Positions 1 through 6,996 of a DNA stretch of 20,567 nucleotides are shown here, one piece after another. The translations under genes and the position numbers were made by a program. The stretch spans positions 1 to 20,567 of the forward strand of contig JABXJY010000021.1 in NCBI GenBank assembly GCA_013375385.1, in the 5' to 3' direction. Each line of letters opens with the position of its first letter. Position 1 is the first letter of the stretch. Under the pieces are notes generated by a model. It was given only the letters and a program-made list of their open reading frames with translations. It was not told the origin of the DNA and did not search any database. The stretch comes from Desulfobacterales bacterium. GTDB taxonomy: Bacteria; Desulfobacterota; DSM-4660; Desulfatiglandales; B25-G16.

Positions 1-183
1 GATGGCAAGGGCTACTTTGACCTGTGGAAGGCGAATCTGAAACAGCTTCTTCATGCTGGTGTAGAGGGGAACAATATAGAAATGGCACGAAAATGTACCT
101 GCCATAATCCTGAGCTGTTTTTCTCCCACAGGCATCAAAAAGGAGATACTGGAAGATTTGGTGCAGGCATTGCTATCTGTTAA
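1..183 (+). CDS. pgeF: PgeF/YfiH-type multicopper polyphenol oxidase family protein, C-terminal end only
   Basis: The frame is open from base 1 to a TAA at 181-183 and gives 60 residues of a gene that starts outside the window. The residues fit the C-terminus of the PgeF/YfiH/laccase-domain family: a DLWKANLKQLLHAGV helix, a CTCHN pair of cysteines, then FFSHRHQKGDTGRFGAGIAI, matching the family ending of the type FFSyRRdgg.TGR. Family members are small zinc proteins; PgeF is thought to correct peptidoglycan precursors carrying L-Ser, and others have purine nucleoside or phenol oxidase activity. Which activity applies here cannot be told from the tail. It ends 294 bases before the hydrogenase operon and is probably unrelated to it. 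Confidence 0.75.
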   Translation, partial: DGKGYFDLWKANLKQLLHAGVEGNNIEMARKCTCHNPELFFSHRHQKGDTGRFGAGIAIC

Positions 184-477
184 GCCTTGTCTCCACTGAG
201 GTGTTCTGCCAGGGCGTTTACCTTGTTAGAGTGCCGCGCTTGCCCCGTTAAATTTCCCGATGGGAATCCTGTTTGACGGGGTGAACACGGGGTATAATGC
301 CCCGTGTGACTAAGAGGGTTTACTTTGCTCTCAATGCTGTTCCAGATTGGAAAGAGTAGGTCCTTCGGTCCAGCAGCCTCAAAAATAGTCAATTCCTTAA
401 ATTTATGGTTGATAATCTTATATCAAAGTGATAGGAGAGATTTGCTGTCGTGCAAGAATCCAAAAGGAGGTTGAAAG
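184..477. repeat. Intergenic palindromic repeats ahead of the hydrogenase operon
   Basis: This gap has no convincing gene. It holds two adjacent palindromes. About 242-282 is a nested one: an outer arm ccccgttaaa against tttgacgggg, with an inner ttccc-gat-gggaa. At 285-307 is a perfect one, acacgggg-tataatg-ccccgtgt. Neither is followed by a T run, so they are not classic terminators. The pattern resembles dispersed palindromic repeats often seen between genes in deltaproteobacteria, but copy number cannot be tested here. Confidence 0.5.
409..426. promoter_or_regulatory. Inverted repeat in the hydrogenase operon leader
   Basis: ttgata and tatcaa form a perfect 6-base inverted repeat with a 6-base spacer, in an AT-rich stretch about 50 bases before the hydrogenase start. 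It could be an operator or overlap a -10 element (gataatct). It is not an FNR/CRP box, because the half-site spacing is wrong. This is a weak, position-based call. Confidence 0.25.
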
Positions 478-1371
478 ATGCCTGATATCAAGGAAATACC
501 GGCGGTATGGATTTCGGCCGGAGCCTGTGGCGGCTGTGCCGTATCGATGCTGAATACGGTTGCGCCTTCGATAAAGAACGTTCTCATTGATGAGGTTATC
601 CCGGGTGTACACATCAGTTTGAAGTTCCAGGTGAATATCTCGGCAGGTTCAGGGGACCCGGTGATAAAGGTCTTAGAAGATGTCGGGGAGCAGAAGCAAG
701 GCGAATTCCTATTAATCGTGGATGGCGTGGTATCGACCGCTGATAGGGGTATATTCTGTACCGTAGGGGAGCGGGGAGAAGAGCGAATCCCGGTCCGCCA
801 GTGGGTCGTAGACCTTGGCAAAAAGGCCTTGGCCGTGATGGCACTCGGTACCTGTTCCTGCTTCGGTGGAATACCGGGCGCAAGACCCAATCCCTCAGGG
901 GTGAAGAAGTTGATGGACATCTATAAGGGGGAGGGGGTTGAGACTCCCCTTGTCAACGTTCCGGGTTGTCCTCCCCATCCAGACTGGTTCGTGGGTACCG
1001 TGGCGAAGCTCCTCACTGCCGGTTTGCCCAAACCGGAGGATCTGGACGACTGGCTCCGCCCCAAGGAGTTCTACGGGCTGCTTATACACGAGAATTGCCA
1101 ACGGAGAGCATACTTTGATGAGGGGAAGTTTGCAAAGCACTTTGGAGAGCCAGGATGCCTCTACGAGCTCGGGTGCAAGGGCCCGATCACTTATGCTGAT
1201 TGCCCCCTGAGGCAATGGAACAACGGGGTCAACTGGTGCATCAGGGCCGGCATGGGGTGCCAGGGATGCACCCAGCCCGAGTTCCCCGATTTCCTGGGCT
1301 CTTTTTATGAGAAACTCACCGACGTCGACGTGCCCAAGATTGGTGAGTACTGGAAGGAAAAGGAGGATTAA
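478..1371 (+). CDS. [NiFe] hydrogenase small subunit, cytoplasmic, without Tat signal
   Basis: This is the electron-transfer subunit of a [NiFe] hydrogenase, 297 residues. Proximal cluster ligands are C17 and C20 (CGGC), C126 (GTCSCFGG) and C164 (PGCPPHP). Distal ligands are H204, C207, C227 and C233 (HENC...GC...GCKGP). Medial ligands are C242, C261 and C264. C254, in NWC, lies where standard enzymes have a proline (Pro238 in Desulfovibrio fructosovorans numbering), so the medial cluster may be [4Fe-4S] as in [NiFeSe] enzymes. The extra proximal cysteines of O2-tolerant enzymes are absent (G19). The start is firm: an AAGGAGG lies at 464-470, and an in-frame TGA at 472-474 rules out a longer N-terminus, so there is no RRxFxK signal and the protein should stay in the cytoplasm. 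The large-subunit gene follows 5 bases downstream. Confidence 0.93.
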   Translation: MPDIKEIPAVWISAGACGGCAVSMLNTVAPSIKNVLIDEVIPGVHISLKFQVNISAGSGDPVIKVLEDVGEQKQGEFLLIVDGVVSTADRGIFCTVGERGEERIPVRQWVVDLGKKALAVMALGTCSCFGGIPGARPNPSGVKKLMDIYKGEGVETPLVNVPGCPPHPDWFVGTVAKLLTAGLPKPEDLDDWLRPKEFYGLLIHENCQRRAYFDEGKFAKHFGEPGCLYELGCKGPITYADCPLRQWNNGVNWCIRAGMGCQGCTQPEFPDFLGSFYEKLTDVDVPKIGEYWKEKED

Positions 1372-1376
1372 GAAAG

Positions 1377-2936
1377 ATGGGAAAGATAGTAATAGATCCT
1401 ATAACACGGATTGAGGGACACCTGAAGGTGGAGGCGGTGGTCGATGGCGGCGAGGTCAAAGAGGCCAGGTGCTCGGGGATGCTCTTCAGGGGCTTCGAGA
1501 AGATACTGGAGGGGAGGGATCCGCGAGATGCCCAGATTATCACCGAGAGGATCTGTGGGGTCTGCAATCACTGCCATACCACGGCGGCGGCGCTGAACCT
1601 GGATAGTGCCTTTGGGATCGCAGATAAGATACCCGACAATGCCCGCATCATGCGCAACCTGACCATGGGATTCCATCAGGTTCAGGATCATATCCTCCAC
1701 TTCTATCACCTGGCCGCCCTTGACTACGTAGACGTTACAAAGGCAGCAGCTTATGAGGGGAAGGACAGAACCCTGAATTCCATAAAGGCCTTCATCTCCA
1801 GAGGAGAACTTGCACCCTTTGTCCCCCGCTACGAGGGCGATTACCGGTTTCCGCCGGATGTTGATCAAGAGCTTGTGTCCCATTATGTTCAGGCATTAGA
1901 GATGCGGCGTAAGGGGCATGAAGCAGTGGCAGTATTAGGGGGGAAGCTCCCACATGCCTGTGCGGTGACACCCGGTGGTATGACGGAGATTCCCACCGTT
2001 GATAAGATAGCCACACTGCTTGCGAGGGCAAAGGAGATCCGGGAGTTTGTTGAGGATTTCTACGTTCCCGATGTGATAAAGGTTGCAGAGACCTATAGCG
2101 ATTACTTTGAGATCGGAAGGGGTTGCGGGAAGTTCCTTTCTTACGGGATTTTTGACCTGGACGGGAAGGATCCCGATTACACGAAAAGGGCACGGCTTTT
2201 CAAGCAGGGAAGCACATCCATAGATCTGAACCATGAGCCCCTCGACCTCGATCAGATCAACGAGTGGATAAAGCATTCCTGGTATGAAGAGGACACCTCA
2301 GGACGTCATCCCTATGATGGAGAAACCCAGCCCATGCCCCACAAAGGGGGAGGCTACTCCTGGATAAAGGCCCCGCGGTACAGGGGAGAGGTCTACGAGG
2401 TAGGTCCACTGGCAAGGATCGCCGTGGGTTATGCAGCGGGTGATCCTGCTACAAAGGAGATGGTGGACTCTGTCCTTGAGCACTTCAAGGCGCCCCCGGA
2501 GGCCCTGTTTTCAGTTCTTGGAAGGCATGCAGCCCGGGCACTCTGCGCCCTCAATATAGCGAAGAATCTGGAGGGATGGATTCTTGAATTAAAGCCCGGC
2601 GAGCCGGCCTATGTTGATTATACCATTCCTGAAGAGGGGACGGGCGTTGGGATCGTGGACGCAGCGAGAGGTGCCCTGGGACACTGGATTGTCATTAAGG
2701 ATCAAAAGATCGGCACGTATCAATGTGTCGTACCTACAACATGGAATGCCTCCCCCATGGATGACATGGGTAATCATGGGCCTATAGAGCAGGCCTTGAT
2801 CGGGACGAAGGTAAAAGATGAGGAAAATCCATTTGAGATGGTCCGGATAGTGAGGGCCTTTGACCCGTGTATCGCCTGCGCTGTTCATCTGTTGAACCAT
2901 AAGGGACGAGAATTGCGAAGATATATCATAGGTTAA
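1377..2936 (+). CDS. [NiFe] hydrogenase large (catalytic) subunit
   Basis: This is the nickel-iron active-site subunit, 519 residues, which oxidises H2 or reduces protons. The N-terminal motif DPITRIEGH ends at residue 15. RICGVC at 58-63 gives active-site C60 and C63, and DPCIACAVH at 496-504 gives C498 and C501. The first of these last two is a TGT cysteine codon, so this is not a selenocysteine enzyme. The 15 residues after H504 should be removed by the maturation protease encoded at 4557-5021. Length and motifs resemble group 1/2-type uptake hydrogenases more than the F420- or Hdr-linked group 3 enzymes. It overlaps functionally with the small subunit just upstream, and metV starts 13 bases after its stop. 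The exact hydrogenase group would need a classifier or tree. Confidence 0.95.
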   Translation: MGKIVIDPITRIEGHLKVEAVVDGGEVKEARCSGMLFRGFEKILEGRDPRDAQIITERICGVCNHCHTTAAALNLDSAFGIADKIPDNARIMRNLTMGFHQVQDHILHFYHLAALDYVDVTKAAAYEGKDRTLNSIKAFISRGELAPFVPRYEGDYRFPPDVDQELVSHYVQALEMRRKGHEAVAVLGGKLPHACAVTPGGMTEIPTVDKIATLLARAKEIREFVEDFYVPDVIKVAETYSDYFEIGRGCGKFLSYGIFDLDGKDPDYTKRARLFKQGSTSIDLNHEPLDLDQINEWIKHSWYEEDTSGRHPYDGETQPMPHKGGGYSWIKAPRYRGEVYEVGPLARIAVGYAAGDPATKEMVDSVLEHFKAPPEALFSVLGRHAARALCALNIAKNLEGWILELKPGEPAYVDYTIPEEGTGVGIVDAARGALGHWIVIKDQKIGTYQCVVPTTWNASPMDDMGNHGPIEQALIGTKVKDEENPFEMVRIVRAFDPCIACAVHLLNHKGRELRRYIIG

Positions 2937-2949
2937 CAGGAGGATAAAG

Positions 2950-3621
2950 ATGTTACGGTCAGAAGAGAAGCCTTTTGAAGAGATACTGGGGTACCTGGAG
3001 GACCAAGATAGGGTATTCATTTTGGGATGTGCTGGTTGCGCCCAGTCAAGCCAGACTGGCGGAATGCCAGAGGTCCTGGTGATGAAGGAGCGATTGGAGG
3101 GGGCTGGGAAGACAGTAACAGGCCACAGTGTGATCGATTTCCTCTGTCAGAAGGCCCTCGTGGCTTCAAGGCTCCAGCCGCTTGAGGGAAAGGTGATGGG
3201 GGCGGATTCCCTATTGGTCTTGACCTGTGGGGTTGGGGTCCAGTCGGTGGCTGCCATGGTGAAAAAGCCCGTTTATCCAGGCTGTAATACCGTAAATCTT
3301 GGGGGCAGCCGCGGTGAGTGGCAGGGATCAGAGCGGTGTATGGAGTGCGGCGATTGCCTCCTCTACTACACGGGGGGGATTTGTCCGCTGACTGCCTGTT
3401 CGAAGAGTCTGAGAAATGGCGCCTGCGGTGGGGCATCTGATGGGAAGTGCGAGGTGAGCCCTGAGAAGCCCTGTGGCTGGGAGTTGATCTATGCACGACT
3501 GAAGGAGATCGGGAGGCTTGATGTGCTGAAGAAATTCGTTCCACCCAAGACCTGGAACACAATGAGGCCCAGGCCGGAGATCCTTTCTACATCCCTTTGG
3601 GCCCTTGAACAAAGGGATTAA
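2950..3621 (+). CDS. metV: MetV-type methylenetetrahydrofolate reductase partner protein
   Basis: This 223-residue protein matches MetV, the small partner of MetF in acetogens such as Moorella. Its C-terminal block reads ERC-x2-C-x2-C at 128-136, then GGICPLTACSKSL at 142-154, NGACGG at 156-161, GKCEV at 165-169 and a last C175. More cysteines lie in the N-terminal half (C27, C30, C66, C93, C112). In the family these cysteines hold metal centres (Fe-S clusters and/or zinc) that carry electrons to the MetF flavin. An AGGAGG lies just upstream. The gene is placed directly between the hydrogenase large subunit and metF. That makes MetV the natural electrical link between the hydrogenase cluster chain and MetF. 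The link is inferred from order, not shown. Confidence 0.88.
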   Translation: MLRSEEKPFEEILGYLEDQDRVFILGCAGCAQSSQTGGMPEVLVMKERLEGAGKTVTGHSVIDFLCQKALVASRLQPLEGKVMGADSLLVLTCGVGVQSVAAMVKKPVYPGCNTVNLGGSRGEWQGSERCMECGDCLLYYTGGICPLTACSKSLRNGACGGASDGKCEVSPEKPCGWELIYARLKEIGRLDVLKKFVPPKTWNTMRPRPEILSTSLWALEQRD

Positions 3622-3644
3622 TCAAAAGAGGAGGGCATAGGACA

Positions 3645-4523
3645 ATGGCTCTAAGAGAAGCACTAGATAAGGGAAAATTTGCTGTTACTACAGAAGTGGG
3701 CCCTTTAAAAGGGACAGATACGACGGAGATCCTGGAGGTGGCAGAGATCCTTAATGGAAAGGTAGACGGGGTAAATGTAACCGATCAGCAAAGTGCTGTG
3801 ATGAGGCTTGGCTCCCTTGCGACCTGCTCTATGCTGGTAGAAAAGGGTATGGATCCTGTTTTCCAGATGACTTGCCGGGATAGGAACCGGATCGCCCTAC
3901 AGTCTGATCTGCTCAACGCAGATGTATTTGGAATAAGGAATGTCCTGGCCATCTCAGGCGATTTCCCCACCCTGGGGGATCACATCGATGCCAAGGACGT
4001 TTATGACCTGGACACTGAGCAATTGATCTGGACGATCAATCGGATGAATGAAGGCTATGATCTGGCTGACAATGAGCTTCAGGGGAAGACCGATTTCTTT
4101 GTTGGGGCCGTGGTTAAGCCGGTTTCTGATACAGAGGCCTCTTTTGAACTGCAGCTCGCAATGATGGAGAAGAAGATCAACGTGGGAGCCCGTTTCTTCC
4201 AGACACAGGCTGTGTACGATGCAGATGCCTTTGAAAACTTTATGAAGAGGGCAAGGCAGTTTAAGATACCTGTCCTTGTGGGGATTATCCCGCTGAAGTC
4301 AGCAGGTATGGCGCGGTACATGAACAAGAACGTTTCAGGTGTGTTTGTGCCTGAACACATGATCAACGACATGGCCAAGGCGAAAGACAAGATGGCAACA
4401 GGATTTGAGATCGCTGCAAGGCTCATAAACGACTTGAAGGATCTCTGCCAGGGGGTCCATATCATGGCCATCGGTTGGGAGAAAAAGGTTCCCGAGATCC
4501 TTCAACTTGCGAACCTGACTTAA
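3645..4523 (+). CDS. metF: 5,10-methylenetetrahydrofolate reductase
   Basis: MetF interconverts methylene- and methyl-tetrahydrofolate in the methyl branch of the Wood-Ljungdahl pathway, using a flavin in a TIM barrel. The 292 residues are full family length. E17, in TTEVGP, sits at the position of the conserved catalytic acid (Glu28 in E. coli). Other family blocks are QMTCRDRNR (74-82), LAISGDFP (101-108), FFQTQAVYD (184-192) and GVHIMAIGWE (270-279). The spelling is that of the acetogen/sulfate-reducer branch, which works with MetV rather than taking electrons straight from NAD(P)H. AGGAGGG lies 9 bases before the start. It is flanked on both sides by hydrogenase genes, which suggests that H2 is the electron partner. 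Confidence 0.93.
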   Translation: MALREALDKGKFAVTTEVGPLKGTDTTEILEVAEILNGKVDGVNVTDQQSAVMRLGSLATCSMLVEKGMDPVFQMTCRDRNRIALQSDLLNADVFGIRNVLAISGDFPTLGDHIDAKDVYDLDTEQLIWTINRMNEGYDLADNELQGKTDFFVGAVVKPVSDTEASFELQLAMMEKKINVGARFFQTQAVYDADAFENFMKRARQFKIPVLVGIIPLKSAGMARYMNKNVSGVFVPEHMINDMAKAKDKMATGFEIAARLINDLKDLCQGVHIMAIGWEKKVPEILQLANLT

Positions 4524-4556
4524 AACTATATTCCTTAAGGGAAGGCCCCTTAGGGG

Positions 4557-5021
4557 ATGTTTTGTCAGATGACAGAAAAGAAGACGGTAATCATAGGCAT
4601 TGGGAACCTGATCCTCAGAGACGAGGGGCTCGGTGTCCATGTGGTGCGGCAGCTCGAGGACAGAGAGCTGCCCCCGGGTGTTGAGCTCATAGATGGCGGT
4701 ACGGCAACCATGGAGCTTCTCCCCATAATCCATGAGGCTGAGAGGATTGTGGTCATTGACGCCCTGAGGGCAGGGGGAGAGCCGGGTACGATCTACCGGA
4801 TCAGGCCAGAGGATCTCCTCTGTGAACCCCAGAGCGCGCTTTCTCTCCACCAGATGGGTTTGTTGGAGGTCCTGGGGATGGCGAGGCAACTCGGTGGCCA
4901 TGGGGAGGTGGCGATCATCGGGGTGGAGCCCAAGGAGATCTCATGGGGGATGGAGCTCTCCCCGGAGGTGGGGGCCACGGTGCCAAAGGTAATAGATGCC
5001 GTCTTTGAAGAGCTAAAATGA
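4557..5021 (+). CDS. [NiFe] hydrogenase maturation endopeptidase (HyaD/HybD/HycI family)
   Basis: This protease removes the C-terminal tail of the hydrogenase large subunit after nickel insertion, here expected after H504. The 154 residues show the family N-terminal GIGNLILRDEGLGV (14-27) and three nickel-sensing residues equivalent to HybD Glu16, Asp62 and His93: E23 (DEG), D68 (VIDAL) and H98 (LSLHQ). The start is uncertain. A GGGG touches the ATG at 4557 with no spacer, so the in-frame ATG at 4569 may be the real one, giving a more usual start of MTEKKTVIIG. A short hairpin (taaggg/ccctta) lies at about 4534-4552 between metF and this gene. Its presence in the same run of genes supports metVF being part of a hydrogenase unit. 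Confidence 0.92.
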   Translation: MFCQMTEKKTVIIGIGNLILRDEGLGVHVVRQLEDRELPPGVELIDGGTATMELLPIIHEAERIVVIDALRAGGEPGTIYRIRPEDLLCEPQSALSLHQMGLLEVLGMARQLGGHGEVAIIGVEPKEISWGMELSPEVGATVPKVIDAVFEELK

Positions 5022-5135
5022 TGAGGCTATATACGCTCAATAGCCCAGAGCCTCCTTGCGTGGGGCAGGAAGCCCGTCCCTAACCTGTAGCCAGTGCAGG
5101 AAGGGAGCTTGAAATACAAGAGATGGAGATAGAAG
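5022..5135 (+). other. Structured 114-base gap between the protease gene and hypB
   Basis: This is the only sizeable gap in the operon. From about 5069 to 5109 it can fold as an interrupted hairpin: gtccct pairs with agggagc at the base, and cctgta with tgcagg at the tip around gccag. The stretch ggcaggaagcccgtccct recalls the right end and guide-RNA scaffold of IS200/IS605-type elements, and the short ORF beside it (LNSPEPPCVGQEARP) faintly recalls a TnpB tail. No TnpB is present. It could be a decayed element end or an operon-internal RNA structure. Confidence 0.3.
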
Positions 5136-5792
5136 ATGGAGATCAAGGTAGTCAGAGACATCCTTGAGGCAAACGAGGTGATTGCCTCCCAGAACAGCAC
5201 CCTCTTTGCCGAAAAGGGGATCTATGTCGTTAACCTCATGGGAAGCCCAGGATCTGGTAAAACCACCCTGCTCGAGAGAACCATCAGCCACCTCAAGGAC
5301 ACAGAGAGGATTGCGGTGATTGAGGGAGACATTGCCACCTCACGAGATGCGGAGAGGATTGCAGCCCACGCCATCCCCACGGTTCAGATCAACACCGGTG
5401 CTGCCTGCCACCTCGATGGCAACATGGTGAGGGGAGGGCTCAGAGAGCTGGATTTAGACCGGATCGATCTTCTCATGGTAGAAAACGTCGGTAACCTGGT
5501 GTGCCCCGCAGAGTTTAAGATCGGGGAAAATGATAAGGTGATGATCATCTCGGTGACCGAGGGAGATGACAAACCCCTCAAATACCCCCTCATGTTTCAG
5601 GTATCCTCTGTGTTGCTCCTCAATAAGATCGACCTGCTGCCCTATCTGAACTTTGACATGGAGCGATTCCAGAGCGATGCCCTCAAGGTCAATCCACGGC
5701 TCACGGTCATGGCCATATCCTGCAAGACAGGAGAGGGCCTCGATACCTGGTTCAGTTGGATTGAGGAGAGGGCGGGCAAAAAGGGCAGTTGA
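5136..5792 (+). CDS. hypB: Hydrogenase nickel incorporation GTPase HypB
   Basis: HypB is the GTPase that, with HypA, delivers nickel to the hydrogenase large subunit. The 218 residues contain the P-loop GSPGSGKTT at 36-44, EGD at 63-65, the switch metal site C91-H92 (ACHLDG) and C123 (NLVCPAEF), and the guanine motif NKID at 163-166. It is a short form: the N-terminal CCGC-type nickel site and any histidine-rich stretch are missing, so nickel storage is unlikely. GGAGAT lies 6 bases before the ATG. It is the last gene of the cluster; hypA, hypC, hypD, hypE and hypF are not in the window and must be elsewhere. Confidence 0.95.
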   Translation: MEIKVVRDILEANEVIASQNSTLFAEKGIYVVNLMGSPGSGKTTLLERTISHLKDTERIAVIEGDIATSRDAERIAAHAIPTVQINTGAACHLDGNMVRGGLRELDLDRIDLLMVENVGNLVCPAEFKIGENDKVMIISVTEGDDKPLKYPLMFQVSSVLLLNKIDLLPYLNFDMERFQSDALKVNPRLTVMAISCKTGEGLDTWFSWIEERAGKKGS

Positions 5793-5809
5793 TTTCTATA
5801 AGATTTTCC

Positions 5810-5840
5810 TTGACTTTTTTGATATACAAGCATAGTTAGA
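5810..5840 (+). promoter_or_regulatory. Possible promoter for the tup transcript
   Basis: TTGACT at 5810-5815 is a good -35 match. The -10 is poor: catagt at 5831-5836 (15-base spacing) or ttagat at 5836-5841 (20-base spacing). The position, after hypB and before the riboswitch, is right for a tup leader. Confidence 0.35.
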
Positions 5841-5849
5841 TTCTAGAAT

Positions 5850-6000
5850 TCTCCGATCCATTCTGCCTAAGGAACCAAAAAAATCTAAGGGGAATGGACG
5901 ATAGGGTAGGGCAGGAAACCGCCGTGCCTCCCGTGTTTGGAAAGGAGATAGATACAAGAATAACAAAGCCAACATCCAACACGGGTGTTGGTTTTTTTTT
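5850..6000 (+). promoter_or_regulatory. Candidate molybdenum/tungsten cofactor (Moco/Tuco) riboswitch upstream of tupABC
   Basis: The core gggcaggaaaccgccgtgcc at 5909-5928, followed by tccc, matches the conserved heart of the Moco RNA motif as I remember it. An upstream helix tccattc (5857-5863) with gaatgga (5892-5898) fits the aptamer body. An expression platform is visible. cccgtgtttgg at 5930-5940 can pair with ccaacacggg at 5976-5985 with one bulged base, which would break the terminator at 5976-6000. Binding of the cofactor would hold the cccgtg strand in the aptamer, let the terminator form and switch off the importer. The class call is from pattern memory and was not run against a covariance model. 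Moco and tungsten-cofactor forms cannot be told apart by eye. Confidence 0.68.
5976..6000 (+). terminator. Rho-independent terminator in the tup leader (riboswitch expression platform)
   Basis: ccaaca-cggg-tgttgg (5976-5991) is followed by nine T (5992-6000). It lies 160 bases before tupA with no gene between, so it acts as an attenuator rather than as the end of a gene. It may also end leftover hypB transcripts. Confidence 0.85.
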
Positions 6001-6163
6001 GACCAATCCTATCTCTCCCTTTCAAACATGGTATTGCAAGCTACCTTAAGAAAACGCTCCGAAAGGCCACAGGGAAAGGGGGTGAAGATGTGGAGACAGC
6101 AAAACAGGCTTGGCAATGTGTTTTGAACTACGAGTGTTATTACTATGAAAGGAGAACAGAAAA

Positions 6164-6979
6164 ATGAGGACAAAAGGCTTTTTGCTATGTCTGTTGACCT
6201 TTGCCTTGATTCTTTCATTTTGTTTGCCCCTTTATGCAGGTGAAAGGTTGAAGATGTCCACCACAACAAGCACGGAAAACTCCGGGCTTTTGGATCTACT
6301 CCTGCCCCCTTTTGAAAAGAGATGTAATGTGAGAGTGGATGTTATCCCCGTGGGAACCGGAAAGGCCCTTCAGCTGGGGAGAAATGGGGATGTTGATATC
6401 ATCTTTGTCCATGCTCGGAAGGCTGAAGAGGAATTCGTTGCAGAGGGATACGGGGTAAATAGAAGGGATGTCATGTATAATGATTTTATTATCCTTGGGC
6501 CTGAAAACGACCCCTCTGGTATTAAGGGAGCAAAAAATGCCGTTGATGCCTTTGTAAGGATTTCCAAAGGAAATGCCTCCTTCTTTTCCAGAGGAGATAA
6601 CTCTGGGACTCATAAGAAAGAAATGGCACTATGGCGTGAAGCAGGGCTTAAGCCCGCAGGAAGATGGTATCTCGAGACAGGAAGAGGTATGGGCCACACC
6701 ATTGTAACTGCAAATGAAAAACTCGGATACACTATTGCTGACCGAGGCACCTATCTCGCCTTCAGAAACAAGATTGACCTCGTGATTGTCTACGAAGGAG
6801 ATAAGATCCTCTATAACCCCTACGGTATCATAGCAGTAAATCCAGCGAAATATCCCCATACCAATTACGTAATGGCCATGGTCTTTATAGGATGGGTAAC
6901 TTCTCCTGAAGGACAGAGGATAATCAGGGAATACAGGAAGTCTGGAGAGGCCCTTTTCAAACCTTTAGCAATACCGTAA
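6164..6979 (+). CDS. tupA: Tungstate ABC transporter substrate-binding protein TupA
   Basis: TupA is the extracytoplasmic protein that captures tungstate for the TupBC importer. The 271-residue product begins with a signal peptide (MRTK, a hydrophobic stretch to residue 23, likely cut after LYA25). The mature start carries MSTTTSTENSGLLD, with the TTTST anion-binding motif (33-37) typical of TupA/WtpA-like proteins. FFSRGDNSGTHKKE, GRGMGHTIVTANEK and YTIADRGTYLAF further on are also family blocks. AAAGGAGA stands 9 bases before the ATG. The riboswitch leader upstream and the permease and ATPase genes downstream confirm the system. Tungstate rather than molybdate preference is inferred from the family, not measured. 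Confidence 0.92.
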   Translation: MRTKGFLLCLLTFALILSFCLPLYAGERLKMSTTTSTENSGLLDLLLPPFEKRCNVRVDVIPVGTGKALQLGRNGDVDIIFVHARKAEEEFVAEGYGVNRRDVMYNDFIILGPENDPSGIKGAKNAVDAFVRISKGNASFFSRGDNSGTHKKEMALWREAGLKPAGRWYLETGRGMGHTIVTANEKLGYTIADRGTYLAFRNKIDLVIVYEGDKILYNPYGIIAVNPAKYPHTNYVMAMVFIGWVTSPEGQRIIREYRKSGEALFKPLAIP

Positions 6980-6996
6980 ACAATAGGTCACCTACC

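Noticed and set aside
409..426. FNR/CRP-type operator
   Set aside because: The half sites would be separated by 8 bases (ttgat-N8-atcaa), while FNR boxes have 4.
2868..2876. Selenocysteine in the hydrogenase large subunit
   Set aside because: The codon in DPC is TGT, not TGA, and the frame is complete without recoding.
6028..6126. Small plus-strand frame of 32 codons between the tup terminator and tupA
   Set aside because: It has no ribosome site and no recognisable product; it could be a leader peptide but nothing supports that.
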